NCBI GenBank assembly: GCA_965207995.1
Contig: OZ242299.1
Coordinates: forward strand, 1,798,001-1,862,000
Direction of reading: 5' to 3'
Source: DAOUKH01 sp965207995
GTDB lineage: Bacteria > Chloroflexota > Dehalococcoidia > SHYB01
DNA length: 64,000 nt
This document shows, in pieces, positions 46,661 through 56,097 of this stretch (the first letter of the stretch is position 1; every line of letters begins with the position of its first letter). The position numbers were made by a program, and so were the translations under genes. Below the pieces are notes generated by a model, which did no database searches, was not told the origin of the DNA, and was given only the letters and a program-made list of their open reading frames with translations.

Positions 46661-48601
46661 CTAGAGGTCCAACCACATGCGGTCGTACATCCAGTTGTTC
46701 GTCCTGTTGGTGGTGCCGAGGATGTCGCCACTCGCCGGCCGGTCCATGATGTGCGGGTGGTGCGCACCAGGGCTCTTGGGCAGGTGGGAGATGATCCGGT
46801 TGTGGTGGCGAAGGACTTCGCGCTGGAGGGAATGGATGAGCTCCCTTCGCGCGTCGTCGTTGCCCACGACCGCATCCTGCTCGGCGTAGAGGGAGTCGAT
46901 GGTCGGATTCGGAGGGAAGTTCGACCACGGGATGAAGCTGCCGGGGGCGCCATACCAGAAGCTGGTGCTGATCCAGCCGCCATCTTCGGTGAGGCTCTGC
47001 GGATCGTCGAGGCCGGCTGCGCCGTGGTTGCCCCATCCGATGCCTTCCCAGTCACCCTGGAAAATGTGCTGGGTCCAATAGACCGACGCATCGGTGGAGA
47101 TCCTCAACTCCCATTGGGCCTCGAAGAGCTCGCTGAGCTGCTGCGTGACCACGGGACCGACCCGGTCTTGCACGCCGCCGCCCTGTACGACGATCGTCTT
47201 CTTTGTGCCGATCGCGCCCGCTTCTTGCAGGAGCTGCTTCGCCCGTGCGAGGTCATCGGGGTGCTTCTGCAACTCGTCCTTCTTGGCCTGGAACTCCTCG
47301 GACGAGAGCACCGTCTTGCCCGACGCGTCGACGTAGCGAAGGCCAGGCCAGTTGTAGATCTCTACCTCGGGGAGGCCCCATCTGCCGCCCAAGTCGGTCG
47401 GGGTGACGCCCGATCCGAAGATCGAACCGACCCCGCCGGTGTCCAGGTCGAGGACCTGCTTACGGTCGAGCCACAGGAAGATGGCTTCCCGGACTCTCGC
47501 GTCGTCGAACGGCGGCACGTTGGCGAAGACCACGCCGTACTGCGTCTGGATGTAGTAGTCGAAGACGATGCCGGGAACGGCGTTGGCGAGGTCTTCCCGG
47601 ACCTCCGGCGGGCCGAGCTGCGGCCCGTGGAAGTGGTCGACCATCTGGGTCTGGCCCGTCTTCAGCGCGGCCAGCCATAGCTCGAAGCCGGTGAACTGGG
47701 TCCACGTGAGTCCATCGAGGAAGGGCAGCGGCCTGCCATCCGGGTCGGTCCGGAAGTAGTTCGGGTTTTTCACCAAGACCGTCTCGACGTTCAGCTCGGT
47801 GCGGTCATGCATCCACGGGCCGGTGCCGACGGGGTTGGCGATCAGCTCCTCCAGGTCCTGGATGTGGGCCGGGATCATCTGGGTCCGCGTTTCGGTCAAG
47901 AGGTCGAAGAAGAAGGCGCTCGGCCGGTAGGTGGTGAACTTGACCGTGTGGTCGTCGACTGCTTCGGTGCTCGCAATCCGCGAGAGGAAGAGACCTTGGT
48001 AGTCGGAGCGCCATCCCTCGGGCGGGAAGCTGAACGCGTTCACGGTGTGGACCACGTCCTCCGCGGTGAAGGCCTCGCCGTCGTGCCATACAACGCCTTC
48101 GCGCAGGTTGAGCGTGATCTCCCGGCCATCGCCGCCAAGTTGCCATTCGACGGCTAGGTGCCCCTCGACGTTCGTGTGCGGGGGATCCCCGAACGGGTCC
48201 TTGATCATCAGGTTGTTGTAGACGTTGTTGCTGATCGTGATCGAGGACGCGCGTGCCGACGGCCTTGTCGGATACGGGGGTATCAGGCCCGTCGCCGAGT
48301 TGGTCGTCTGGCTTCCCAGGACCACGGTGCCGCCGTACTGGGGCTCGGTCTTCGGCTCCATCATCGCCTCGGCCGTCGGCGTCGCCGTGGGCGCGGGGGC
48401 CGGAGCCGCCCGTGTCGCCGTGGGGGCCGCCGTCGCCTCGGGCGCCGCCGTCGCGGGGGCCTCGGTCGGGGCGGGCGCTTCTGTCGGGACCGCCGTGGGC
48501 TGAGGCGCCGCCGTCGGGTCCGCGTCGCCGCCGCAAGCCGCGACGACGAGCGCCACGACCATGGCGCCCACTAATATGCTGAAAAATCGGCGAATCTTCA
48601 T
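46661..48601 (-). CDS. SBP_bac_5 family ABC substrate-binding lipoprotein, copy 1
   Basis: A 646-aa extracytoplasmic solute receptor of the oligopeptide-binding (SBP_bac_5) family. A signal peptide ends in lipobox VAAC; a TAAP/TEAP-rich linker follows. The binding fold contains HLAVEWQLGGDGREITLNLR and EGVVWHDGEAFTAEDVVHTV. It is close to identical over long stretches to the gene at 48837 and has the same length. Both face the permeases convergently. ATG 48601 follows GGGAGG by eight bases. The ligand may be a peptide, opine or sugar. Confidence 0.93.
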   Translation of the reverse strand: MKIRRFFSILVGAMVVALVVAACGGDADPTAAPQPTAVPTEAPAPTEAPATAAPEATAAPTATRAAPAPAPTATPTAEAMMEPKTEPQYGGTVVLGSQTTNSATGLIPPYPTRPSARASSITISNNVYNNLMIKDPFGDPPHTNVEGHLAVEWQLGGDGREITLNLREGVVWHDGEAFTAEDVVHTVNAFSFPPEGWRSDYQGLFLSRIASTEAVDDHTVKFTTYRPSAFFFDLLTETRTQMIPAHIQDLEELIANPVGTGPWMHDRTELNVETVLVKNPNYFRTDPDGRPLPFLDGLTWTQFTGFELWLAALKTGQTQMVDHFHGPQLGPPEVREDLANAVPGIVFDYYIQTQYGVVFANVPPFDDARVREAIFLWLDRKQVLDLDTGGVGSIFGSGVTPTDLGGRWGLPEVEIYNWPGLRYVDASGKTVLSSEEFQAKKDELQKHPDDLARAKQLLQEAGAIGTKKTIVVQGGGVQDRVGPVVTQQLSELFEAQWELRISTDASVYWTQHIFQGDWEGIGWGNHGAAGLDDPQSLTEDGGWISTSFWYGAPGSFIPWSNFPPNPTIDSLYAEQDAVVGNDDARRELIHSLQREVLRHHNRIISHLPKSPGAHHPHIMDRPASGDILGTTNRTNNWMYDRMWLDL

Positions 48602-48836
48602 CGCCTCTGCCTCCCTTATCCCTATTCGTCCTATCTTTCCCGAGCGGGTTACAAGCGCCACCCCTGGAACCCGTGGACTCGGCTTCTCCAACTGGCGGAC
48701 TGTAGCCGAGCCTGGGTACCGTGTCAACCGAAAGAAGGCAGCGGATCAGCTCCTGGGAACGAGCGGTCCGCCGGCGAACATTGGGCCGGCGCCGAAGGCG
48801 CGCGCGGGCCCTCTCGGCTAAAGCCTTGCCGGACCG

Positions 48837-50777
48837 CTAGATGTCCAACCACATGCGGTCGTACATCCAGTTGTTCGTCCTGTTGGTAGTGCCGACGACG
48901 TCGCCGCCCGCCGGACGGTCCATGATGTGGGGGTGGTGCGCCCCGGGGCTCTTCGACAGGTGCGAGATGATCCGGTTGTGGTGGCGAAGGACCTCGCGCT
49001 GGAGGGAATGGATGAGCTCCCTCCGCGCCTCGTCGTTGCCCACGACCGCATCCTGCTCGGCGTAGAGCGAGTCGATGGTCGGATTCGGATCGAAGCCCGA
49101 CCACGGGATGAAGCTGCCGGGCGCCCCGTACCAGAAGCTGGTGCTGATCCAACCGCCGTCCTCCGTGAGACTCTGCGGATCGTCGAGGCCCGCGGCGCCG
49201 TGGTTGCCCCAAGCGATCCCTTCCCAGTCGCCCTGGAAGATGTGCTGCGTCCAATAGACGGCCGCGTCGGTGGAGATCCTCAGCTCCCATTGGGCCTCGA
49301 AGAGCTCGCTGAGCTGCTGGGTGACCACGGGGGCCACGCGGTCCTGGACGCCGCCGCCCTGCACGACGATCGTCTTCTTTGTGCCGATCGCGCCCGCTTC
49401 TTGGAGGAGCTCCTTCGCCCGTGCGAGGTCATCGGGGTGCTTTTGCAACTCGTTCTTCTTGGCCTGGAACTCCTCGGACGAGAGCACCGTCTTGCCCGAG
49501 GCGTCGACGTAGCGAAGGCCAGGCCAGTTGTAGATTTCTATTTCGGGGAGGCCCCATCGGCCGCCGAGGTCGGTCGGGATAACACCCGATCCGAAGACCG
49601 ATCCGACGCCGCCGGTTTCCAGGTCGAGGATCTGCTTGCGGTCGAGCCAGAGGAAGATCGCTTCCCGCACCCTGGCGTCGTCGAACGGAGGCCGGTTGGC
49701 GAACGTCACGCCAAACTGCGTCTGAATGCAGTAGTCGAAGACGATACCGGGAACGGCGTTGGCGAGGTCTTCCCGGATCTCCGGCGGGCCAAGGTGCGAC
49801 CCGTGGAAGTAGTCAACCATCTGGGTCTGGCCCGTCTTCAGCGCGGCCAGCCAGAGCTCGAAGCCGGTGAACTGCGTCCACGTCACTCCATCGAGGAAGG
49901 GGAGCGGCCTGCCGTCCGGGTCGGTGCGGAAGTAGTTCGGGTTCTGCACCAACACCGTCTCGACGTTCAGCTCCGTGCGGTCGTGCATCCACGGGCCGGT
50001 GCCGACGGGGTTGGCGATCAGCTCCTCAAGGTCGGGGACGTGGGCCGGGATCATCTGGGTGCGGTACTCCGTGAGGAGGTCGAAGAAGAAGGCGCTGGGC
50101 CGGTAGGTGGTGAGCCTGACCGTGTAGTCGTTGACCGCTTCGGTGCTCGCGACGCGAGACAGGAACAGCCCCTGGAAGTCCGACCGCCAGCCCACCGGCG
50201 GGTAGCTGAACGCGTTCACGGTGTGGACCACGTCCTCGGCGGTGAAGGCCTCGCCGTCATGCCACACCACGCCTTCCCGCAGCTTCAGCGTTATCGTCCT
50301 CCCATCGCCGGCGACGTCCCACTCGACCGCGAGGTGCCCCTCGACGTTCGTGTGCGGGGTATCCCCGAAGGGGTCCTTGATCATCAGGTTGTTGTAGACG
50401 TTATTGCTGATCGTGATCGAGGACACGCGGGCAGCCGGCGTGACGGGATAGGGAGGTATCAGCCCCGTCGCCGAGTTGGTCGTGTGGCTTCCCAGCACCA
50501 CCGTACCGCCATACTTCGGCTCGGTCTTCGGTTTCATCGTCGCTTCGGGCGTCGGCGTAGCTGTCGGAGCCGGGGCGGGAGCCGCCCGTGTCGCCGTGGG
50601 GGCCGCGGTCGCCTCGGGCGCCGCCGTCGCAGCGGGGGCCTCTGTGGGGGCGGGGGCCTCTGTGGGCGGGACCGCCGTCGGCGCCGCTGTCGGATCAGCG
50701 TCCCCGCCGCAGGCCGCGACGACTAGCGCCACTACCATGGCGCCTGCCAAAATACCGAAGAAACGGCGAACCTTCAT
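48837..50777 (-). CDS. SBP_bac_5 family ABC substrate-binding lipoprotein, copy 2
   Basis: A tandem paralogue, also 646 aa when started at ATG 50777. That start is preferred over ATG 50783 because GGGAGG lies seven bases before it, as in copy 1. Signal peptide, lipobox VAAC, Ala/Pro-rich linker and binding fold all align without gaps in the parts I compared. Differences are scattered (for example FSYPPVGW versus FSFPPEGW). The 235-bp gap to copy 1 carries half of the copy 1 terminator (GCGGGCCCTCTCGGCTA near 48802-48820), showing that the downstream region was duplicated too. Confidence 0.93.
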   Translation of the reverse strand: MKVRRFFGILAGAMVVALVVAACGGDADPTAAPTAVPPTEAPAPTEAPAATAAPEATAAPTATRAAPAPAPTATPTPEATMKPKTEPKYGGTVVLGSHTTNSATGLIPPYPVTPAARVSSITISNNVYNNLMIKDPFGDTPHTNVEGHLAVEWDVAGDGRTITLKLREGVVWHDGEAFTAEDVVHTVNAFSYPPVGWRSDFQGLFLSRVASTEAVNDYTVRLTTYRPSAFFFDLLTEYRTQMIPAHVPDLEELIANPVGTGPWMHDRTELNVETVLVQNPNYFRTDPDGRPLPFLDGVTWTQFTGFELWLAALKTGQTQMVDYFHGSHLGPPEIREDLANAVPGIVFDYCIQTQFGVTFANRPPFDDARVREAIFLWLDRKQILDLETGGVGSVFGSGVIPTDLGGRWGLPEIEIYNWPGLRYVDASGKTVLSSEEFQAKKNELQKHPDDLARAKELLQEAGAIGTKKTIVVQGGGVQDRVAPVVTQQLSELFEAQWELRISTDAAVYWTQHIFQGDWEGIAWGNHGAAGLDDPQSLTEDGGWISTSFWYGAPGSFIPWSGFDPNPTIDSLYAEQDAVVGNDEARRELIHSLQREVLRHHNRIISHLSKSPGAHHPHIMDRPAGGDVVGTTNRTNNWMYDRMWLDI

Positions 50778-50921
50778 CGCCATGCCTCCCTATTTCGCTG
50801 TTCATCCTCTGCTGAACGGGGCCCAAGCGCAACCCTCGGGGGCCGTGGATTCGGCTTCTCCAACCGAGGGAATGTAGCCGAGCCGCTGACAACCCCGTCA
50901 ACCGAAATAGGGAGGGAGCGG

Positions 50922-52094
50922 TTAGCTTGTGGGGACGAGCGGGCCGCCGGCGGCCTCCCGATGGCGCGTCGTGCTGTGTTTCGGGTCCTTGTCGAACTCA
51001 GGGATAACGTATTTGCCGAAGAGCTCGATCGATTCCAGCACCGCCTCGTGCGGCTGGTTGTTCGGCACGCCGAAGACGAGCTGATCGCAGCCGATCGTGG
51101 CGTAGTTCGCCACCTGCTTGATCACCTCTTCCGGCTCGCCGCATAGGGCCAGGCCCCCCTCGATCAGCATGTCCATATGCTCGACTTGGGGGTCGGGGAA
51201 GAGGTCGGGCCACCGCGGCATCCCCTCCAGCTTGGGGAAGGTGTCGTGATAGCGGTAGACCAGCGACACCAGGTAGGAGGCGCCGGGGAGGCAGGCGAGC
51301 TCGCGGGCCCGCTGCGGATCCCGCGACACCGTCATGGCCACCGTGACCATCACGTTGTCGTTGACGTAGTCGCCGATGGGCTCGGCATCGCCGATGTGCT
51401 TCTTGTACGTCTCGATGTTGGGCTGCATGGCCCAGACCGGTCCGACGTTGAACCCGAGTAGCCCCAAGCCGCGCTTCGCCGCCCGCTCATAGGTCCCCGG
51501 ATTCCCCGCCGCCACCCAGAGCGCCGGATGCGTGTGCGCGTAGGGCTTGGGCAGGACGTTGAAGGCGCCTTCGCGCCCAGGCATCATCTGCGTCCCCGTC
51601 GACGGCACCTGGAACGCCTTGCCGTCGGGGTAGGAATAGCCCTTCTGGCGCCACATCTTGGGGACCTCGCGGATCGTCTCCTCCCAGTTGTCGCGGGTGA
51701 TGTCCGGCGTGAGGCCGAAGCCGCCGATCTCGTGGCTGCCGGCGCCGCGGCCCGTCCCGAACTCGAACCGGCCCTGGCTGAGCAGGTCGAGCATGGCGAC
51801 GCGCTCGGCGAGCCGCACCGGGTGGTTCACCACGGGGTTCATGTTGAAGATGCCGGAGCCGATGTGGATGCGCTCGGTCTTGGCGAGCGCGTAGGCGATG
51901 AAGGTCGCGCTGTCGGAGAGGTGCGAATACTCCTCGAGGAAGTGGTGCTCCGTCACCCACACGTACTTGAAGTTGTGCTTGTCGGCCGCCTGGATGAGCT
52001 CCAGTTCACGCTTCACCCAATCGGCGGCGTAGGCCTGGCTGTGCGCCTTCTCCTGGCCGGGCGAATGCCCTTGGACGAATATCCCGAACTCCAT
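50922..52094 (-). CDS. LLM class flavin-dependent oxidoreductase
   Basis: A 390-aa luciferase-like monooxygenase. It has MEFGIFVQGHSPGQEKAHSQ, KYVWVTEHHFLEEYSHLSDS (the FEHH-type segment), SQGRFEFGTGRGAGSHEIGG and AAGNPGTYERAAKRGLGLLG. This subgroup resembles alkanal and nitrilotriacetate-type monooxygenases more than F420 enzymes. GAGGAGG lies seven bases before ATG 52094. A second, shorter luciferase-like gene is upstream on the same strand. No flavin reductase is nearby. Confidence 0.9.
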   Translation of the reverse strand: MEFGIFVQGHSPGQEKAHSQAYAADWVKRELELIQAADKHNFKYVWVTEHHFLEEYSHLSDSATFIAYALAKTERIHIGSGIFNMNPVVNHPVRLAERVAMLDLLSQGRFEFGTGRGAGSHEIGGFGLTPDITRDNWEETIREVPKMWRQKGYSYPDGKAFQVPSTGTQMMPGREGAFNVLPKPYAHTHPALWVAAGNPGTYERAAKRGLGLLGFNVGPVWAMQPNIETYKKHIGDAEPIGDYVNDNVMVTVAMTVSRDPQRARELACLPGASYLVSLVYRYHDTFPKLEGMPRWPDLFPDPQVEHMDMLIEGGLALCGEPEEVIKQVANYATIGCDQLVFGVPNNQPHEAVLESIELFGKYVIPEFDKDPKHSTTRHREAAGGPLVPTS

Positions 52095-52238
52095 AGGGGG
52101 CCTCCTCGAAAACGCGAGTGCTGCTTGCCGTTACTACGTTGGCCGGCTCGCCTTGGATGCATCGCGTCCAGGCGGCGCGCAACCCTGGCATTCTAGGGCG
52201 TGGCCATCCAAGGTTCAAATGCGCGCCGCGCCGGGCGG

Positions 52239-53105
52239 CTAGAGCTTCGCGATGATGTCGTTGGCGAACTGCTCCAGACCGGCCTCGATGACCTCCGCCG
52301 TCGTGTCGGGGCCGGGGAAGCCGTAGGGGCCGCAGAGGAGCCGGCCGATGCCGGCCTCCTCGTAACGACGGACGGCGTCGACGGAGGGCGGCTCCATCAG
52401 CGCGCCGGTCACCTCGAACGGGAGGTGGTCGCGGCCGTACTCCTTCCGGAACTCGTTAATGCTCGCGATGCCGGCGACGATCTCATCTCTGCCCATGTAG
52501 GCTGGCATCCAGCCGTCGCCCTCGCGGGCGGCACGGCGGTGGGCGGCCCTCGTGTTCCCCCCGAAGATGATCGGTATCGGCCGCTGGACGGGCTTGGGCA
52601 CGAGACTGACTTCTGGGAAGTCGTAGAACTCCCCATGGAACTCGACCGTGTCCTCGGTCCAGAGCCGCCGCAGGATCGTCACGATTTCCGTCGAGCGAGG
52701 GCCGCGGTTGTCGAAGTCCTGGTCCGCCGCCGCGAACTCCTCCGGCCACCAGCCGACGCCCGCGCCAAGAATCACGCGCCCGCCGGAGACCACGTCGAGC
52801 GTCGAGACCGCCCGCGCCGTCACGAACGGGTGTCGCAAGGGCAGGATGTAGACGTTGGTGGCGAACTTGATGTTCTTCGTGATGTTGGCCAGCGAGCTCA
52901 ACAGCACCCAGGGGTCGTGCCACTCCCAGTCGGGGGTGAAGGGCGGCAGCTTGTCTGGAGAGTAAGGGTAGGTGGGCGAGATGCTGGTGAGCGGCATCAG
53001 GTGGTCCGAGCACCACAGCGATTCATAGCCGAGCTCGTCGGCCTTCTTGGCCAACACCGGCAAAAGGTGAGGCCGCAGCCCGAACAGTCCGAGCGCAAAC
53101 TTCAT
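52239..53105 (-). CDS. LLM class F420-dependent oxidoreductase
   Basis: A 288-aa luciferase-like protein of the F420-dependent type: MKFALGLFGLRPHLLPVLAK, LGYESLWCSDHLMPLTSISP, RVILGAGVGWWPEEFAAADQ, and VPKPVQRPIPIIFGGNTRAA. The WWPEEF and HxxP-type segments are usual in actinobacterial and Chloroflexota F420 enzymes. ATG 53105 is chosen because GGAGG precedes it and the family begins there. The substrate is unknown. Confidence 0.89.
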   Translation of the reverse strand: MKFALGLFGLRPHLLPVLAKKADELGYESLWCSDHLMPLTSISPTYPYSPDKLPPFTPDWEWHDPWVLLSSLANITKNIKFATNVYILPLRHPFVTARAVSTLDVVSGGRVILGAGVGWWPEEFAAADQDFDNRGPRSTEIVTILRRLWTEDTVEFHGEFYDFPEVSLVPKPVQRPIPIIFGGNTRAAHRRAAREGDGWMPAYMGRDEIVAGIASINEFRKEYGRDHLPFEVTGALMEPPSVDAVRRYEEAGIGRLLCGPYGFPGPDTTAEVIEAGLEQFANDIIAKL

Positions 53106-53237
53106 GGGAGTCCTCCAGCGGGCAGCATCGATGCCCGCCACATCTTAGAAGCCGCCGCCTTGGTGTCAAGGAGTTCCACCCCCATCTCAACGCCGCATGT
53201 ACAATGCGGCCAATCTCGACCCCGCCGGAGGCCAGAG

Positions 53238-53642
53238 GTGACGCCAAAACAGATCATCGATCCCGCGCCGGGAGGGACGCCGCCCTCCATTTCTCAAGGT
53301 ATCCGCGTCGGCGACACCATCTACGTGTCGGGACAGGTGGCCTTCGGCGCCGACGGCGAGATCGTCGGCGTGGGCGACGCCGCAGCCCAGGCGGAGCAGT
53401 GCTTCAAGAACCTGCAGGCGGTGCTCGAAGCCGCCGGGGCGAGCCTCGCCGACGTGGTCAAGCTCACCAACTTTTTCACCAGCGCCGACTACTTCCCCGC
53501 CTACCGCGACGTCAAGCAGCGCCTCCTCCCCACGGACCCGCCCGCCAGCACCTCCGTCGTCGTCGCCGCTCTGCTGCACCCCGACTTCATGATGGAGGTC
53601 GAGGCCGTCGCCGTCGTCGGCGCGGGGGAGGAGGCGTCATGA
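53238..53642 (+). CDS. ridA: RidA-family enamine/imine deaminase
   Basis: A 134-aa RidA/YjgF protein that hydrolyses reactive enamines and imines released by PLP enzymes. It has PPSISQGIRVGDTIYVSGQV and ADVVKLTNFFTSADYFPAYR, with the arginine of the ligand site just ahead of DVKQRLLPTDPPASTSVVVA. GTG 53238 is the start (GGAGG six bases upstream). The gene overlaps the first of three aminotransferases as ATGA, so it is expressed with PLP enzymes that can produce its substrates. Confidence 0.9.
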   Translation: MTPKQIIDPAPGGTPPSISQGIRVGDTIYVSGQVAFGADGEIVGVGDAAAQAEQCFKNLQAVLEAAGASLADVVKLTNFFTSADYFPAYRDVKQRLLPTDPPASTSVVVAALLHPDFMMEVEAVAVVGAGEEAS

Positions 53643-54868
53643 CCGCCGACCTCAAGTCGCTCTACACCGACACCGCCCGCTTCGGCTTGCCGATCTTCTT
53701 TCCCTTGCCCAAAAGCGAGGTCTTCTACAACTTCGACATGGGCCTCGCCGCCGAGGAGACCTTCCCCCTCGAAGACTTCAAGCGCCTCAGCAAGGAGGTC
53801 GTCGCCCGCGACGGCGGCGGCGCCTTCCAGTACGGCGACACCTCCGGCGGCTACGCCGACATGGTCTACGGCTACACCGCCCTCCGGGAGCGCATCGCCG
53901 GCCGCATCGCCCAACGCGACGGCGTCGACATCGGCGCCGACGGCGTGCTCCTGACCTCGGGATCGGTGCAGGCCATCGCCCTGGCCATCAACGGCTTTCT
54001 CGACCCCGGCGACGCGGTGATCATCGAGGCGCCGTCGTTCCCCTACGCCATCCGCTACATGCAGACCCTCGGCGCGCAGGTCCATGCCGTCCCCGTCGAC
54101 GGCGACGGCATGGACGTCGACGCCGTCGAGGAGAAGATCGACAAGCTGACCGCCGCGGGGACGCGCGTCAAGGCGGTGTACACGATCTCGACGTTCCAAC
54201 TTCCGACGGGCACCTGCATGTCGCTGGAGCGGAGGAAGAAGCTCGTCGGGATGGCCCACGAGCGCGGCTTCATGATCATCGAAGACCACGTCTACGGCGA
54301 TCTGCGCTTCGAGGGCGAGCGCCTGCCGACGCTGCTGAACCTGAGCGGCGGCGACCTCGTCGTCCAGGCGGACAGCTTCAGCAAGACCATCGCGCCGGGG
54401 CTGCGCCTCGGCTGGCTCGTGGGCAAGCCGGGGGCCATCGACGCCGCGCTCGCCGTCCGCCAAGACCTCGGCGTCTCGCACTGGATCTCGCGGATGATGG
54501 ACCTGTTCTTGGCCGAGGGGAAACTCGACCCCCACATCGAGATGGTGAACCGCGTCTACCGCGCCAAGCGCGACGCGGCGGCCGCCGCGCTGAGCAAGCA
54601 CTGCCCGCACGTGAGCCTGCCCTTCGGCATCCCGAAGGGGGCCTTCTATCTGTGGTGCGAGCTCGAGCAGGGCATCACGTCGGCCCGCGTCCACGAGCTC
54701 GCCCAGGAGGAAGGCGTCTTCGCCCGCCCCGGCGAGGCGTTCTTCGGCTGGTCGACTGAGCGCCAGTTCTTCCGCATCTCCTACAGCCACGTTCAGGAAG
54801 ACGAGATCGAGCGCGGGATGGCCGCCTTCGGCCGCGCCGTCGCCAAGGCCGCGGCGGAGGTCCGCTGA
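53639..54868 (+). CDS. PLP-dependent aminotransferase (class I/II), first of three
   Basis: A 409-aa fold-type I aminotransferase, like the catalytic part of MocR/2-aminoadipate transaminases without the DNA-binding domain. PLP lysine K249 is in DSFSKTIAPGLRLGW. Other features are VLLTSGSVQAIALAINGFLD, VYTISTFQLPTGTCMSLERR and IIEDHVYGDLRFEGERLPTL. It is the more divergent of the three tandem copies. Its ATG overlaps the ridA stop (ATGA) and its stop touches the next ATG. Confidence 0.9.
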   Translation: MTADLKSLYTDTARFGLPIFFPLPKSEVFYNFDMGLAAEETFPLEDFKRLSKEVVARDGGGAFQYGDTSGGYADMVYGYTALRERIAGRIAQRDGVDIGADGVLLTSGSVQAIALAINGFLDPGDAVIIEAPSFPYAIRYMQTLGAQVHAVPVDGDGMDVDAVEEKIDKLTAAGTRVKAVYTISTFQLPTGTCMSLERRKKLVGMAHERGFMIIEDHVYGDLRFEGERLPTLLNLSGGDLVVQADSFSKTIAPGLRLGWLVGKPGAIDAALAVRQDLGVSHWISRMMDLFLAEGKLDPHIEMVNRVYRAKRDAAAAALSKHCPHVSLPFGIPKGAFYLWCELEQGITSARVHELAQEEGVFARPGEAFFGWSTERQFFRISYSHVQEDEIERGMAAFGRAVAKAAAEVR

Positions 54869-56097
54869 TGGCGGTTGATGTCGCCATGCTCTTCTCGCAG
54901 GCCGCGCGCAAAGGCCCGGCGAACCCCGGCGGCAAGCCGAAGGACGGCGGCCCGCCCATCGTCTACAACTTCGACACAGGCGTCGCCGCCCAGGAGACCT
55001 TCCCTGCCGACGAGCTCGCCCGCATCGGCGCCGAGGTGATCGCGCGCGACGGCGCGGAGGCCTTCGAGTACGGCAACACCGACTACAACGAGCTGGTCTA
55101 CGGCTACCCCGACCTCCGCGACCAGATCGCGGCCCGCATCCTCGAACGCCAGGGGCGGGACGTGGGCCGGGAAGGCATCCTTCTGACCTCGGGTTCAATC
55201 CAAGCGATCGCGCTGGCGGCCCGCGCCTTCGTCGGCCCCGGCGACGGCGTGGTCGTGGAGGCGCCATCCTTTCCCTACTCTCTGCGGTACCTGGAGGCGG
55301 CCGGCGGCACCCTCGTCGGCGTCCCCGTCGACGATGACGGCATGGTCGTCGAGGCGATCGAGTCTCGCCTCGACCGCTTCGAGGCCGAGGGCATCCGCCC
55401 CAAGTTTGTGTACACCATCTCGACCTTCCAGCTTCCCACCGGCATGTGCATGTCCGTCGAGCGGCGCGAGAAGCTGCTCGATCTGGCGGAGCGCCGCGAC
55501 CTCGTCGTGCTCGAAGACCACGTCTACGGCGACCTCCGCTTCGAGGGCGACCCCCTCCCGACCCTGTTCTCCCTGGACACCACCGGCCGGGTCATGCAGG
55601 CGGACACCTTCAGCAAGACGATGGCCCCCGGGCTCCGCCTCGGCTGGCTGGCCGGCGATCCCGCCGCCGTCGCCGGGGCCGCGGCCACCCGGCAGGACCT
55701 AGGGGTCAGCCTCTGGATCTCGCGTGTCGTCTCCCAGTACCTCGCCGAAGGCAAGCTCGACGACCAGGTCCGCCGCGCCAACGAGGTCTACCGCCGGAAG
55801 CGCGACAAGGCCATCGCCGCCATCGGCGAGTACTGCGGCCCCTGGATCACCTACACCATCCCCCAAGGCGGCTTCTACCTCTGGCTCGAGCTTGACCCGC
55901 GCGTCGACGCGGCCAAGGTCCGCGCTGGGGCGCTGGAAGAAGGCGTCCTCTGCCGCCCCGGCGACGCCTTCTTCGGCGACGAGTCCGGCAAGCAACTGTT
56001 CCGTCTCTCCTATAGCCACGTTTCCGAGGAGCAGGTCGAGGAAGGCATCGCCGTCCTGGGCCGCGCCATCGCCAAGGCCGTCGCGGAGGTCAACTGA
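54868..56097 (+). CDS. PLP-dependent aminotransferase (class I/II), second of three
   Basis: A 409-aa paralogue. PLP lysine K250 is in DTFSKTMAPGLRLGW. Shared blocks include IVYNFDTGVAAQETFPADEL, ILLTSGSIQAIALAARAFVG, TISTFQLPTGMCMSVERREK and VLEDHVYGDLRFEGDPLPTL. Its ATG overlaps the previous stop by one base (TGATG). It is much closer to the third copy than to the first. Confidence 0.9.
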   Translation: MAVDVAMLFSQAARKGPANPGGKPKDGGPPIVYNFDTGVAAQETFPADELARIGAEVIARDGAEAFEYGNTDYNELVYGYPDLRDQIAARILERQGRDVGREGILLTSGSIQAIALAARAFVGPGDGVVVEAPSFPYSLRYLEAAGGTLVGVPVDDDGMVVEAIESRLDRFEAEGIRPKFVYTISTFQLPTGMCMSVERREKLLDLAERRDLVVLEDHVYGDLRFEGDPLPTLFSLDTTGRVMQADTFSKTMAPGLRLGWLAGDPAAVAGAAATRQDLGVSLWISRVVSQYLAEGKLDDQVRRANEVYRRKRDKAIAAIGEYCGPWITYTIPQGGFYLWLELDPRVDAAKVRAGALEEGVLCRPGDAFFGDESGKQLFRLSYSHVSEEQVEEGIAVLGRAIAKAVAEVN

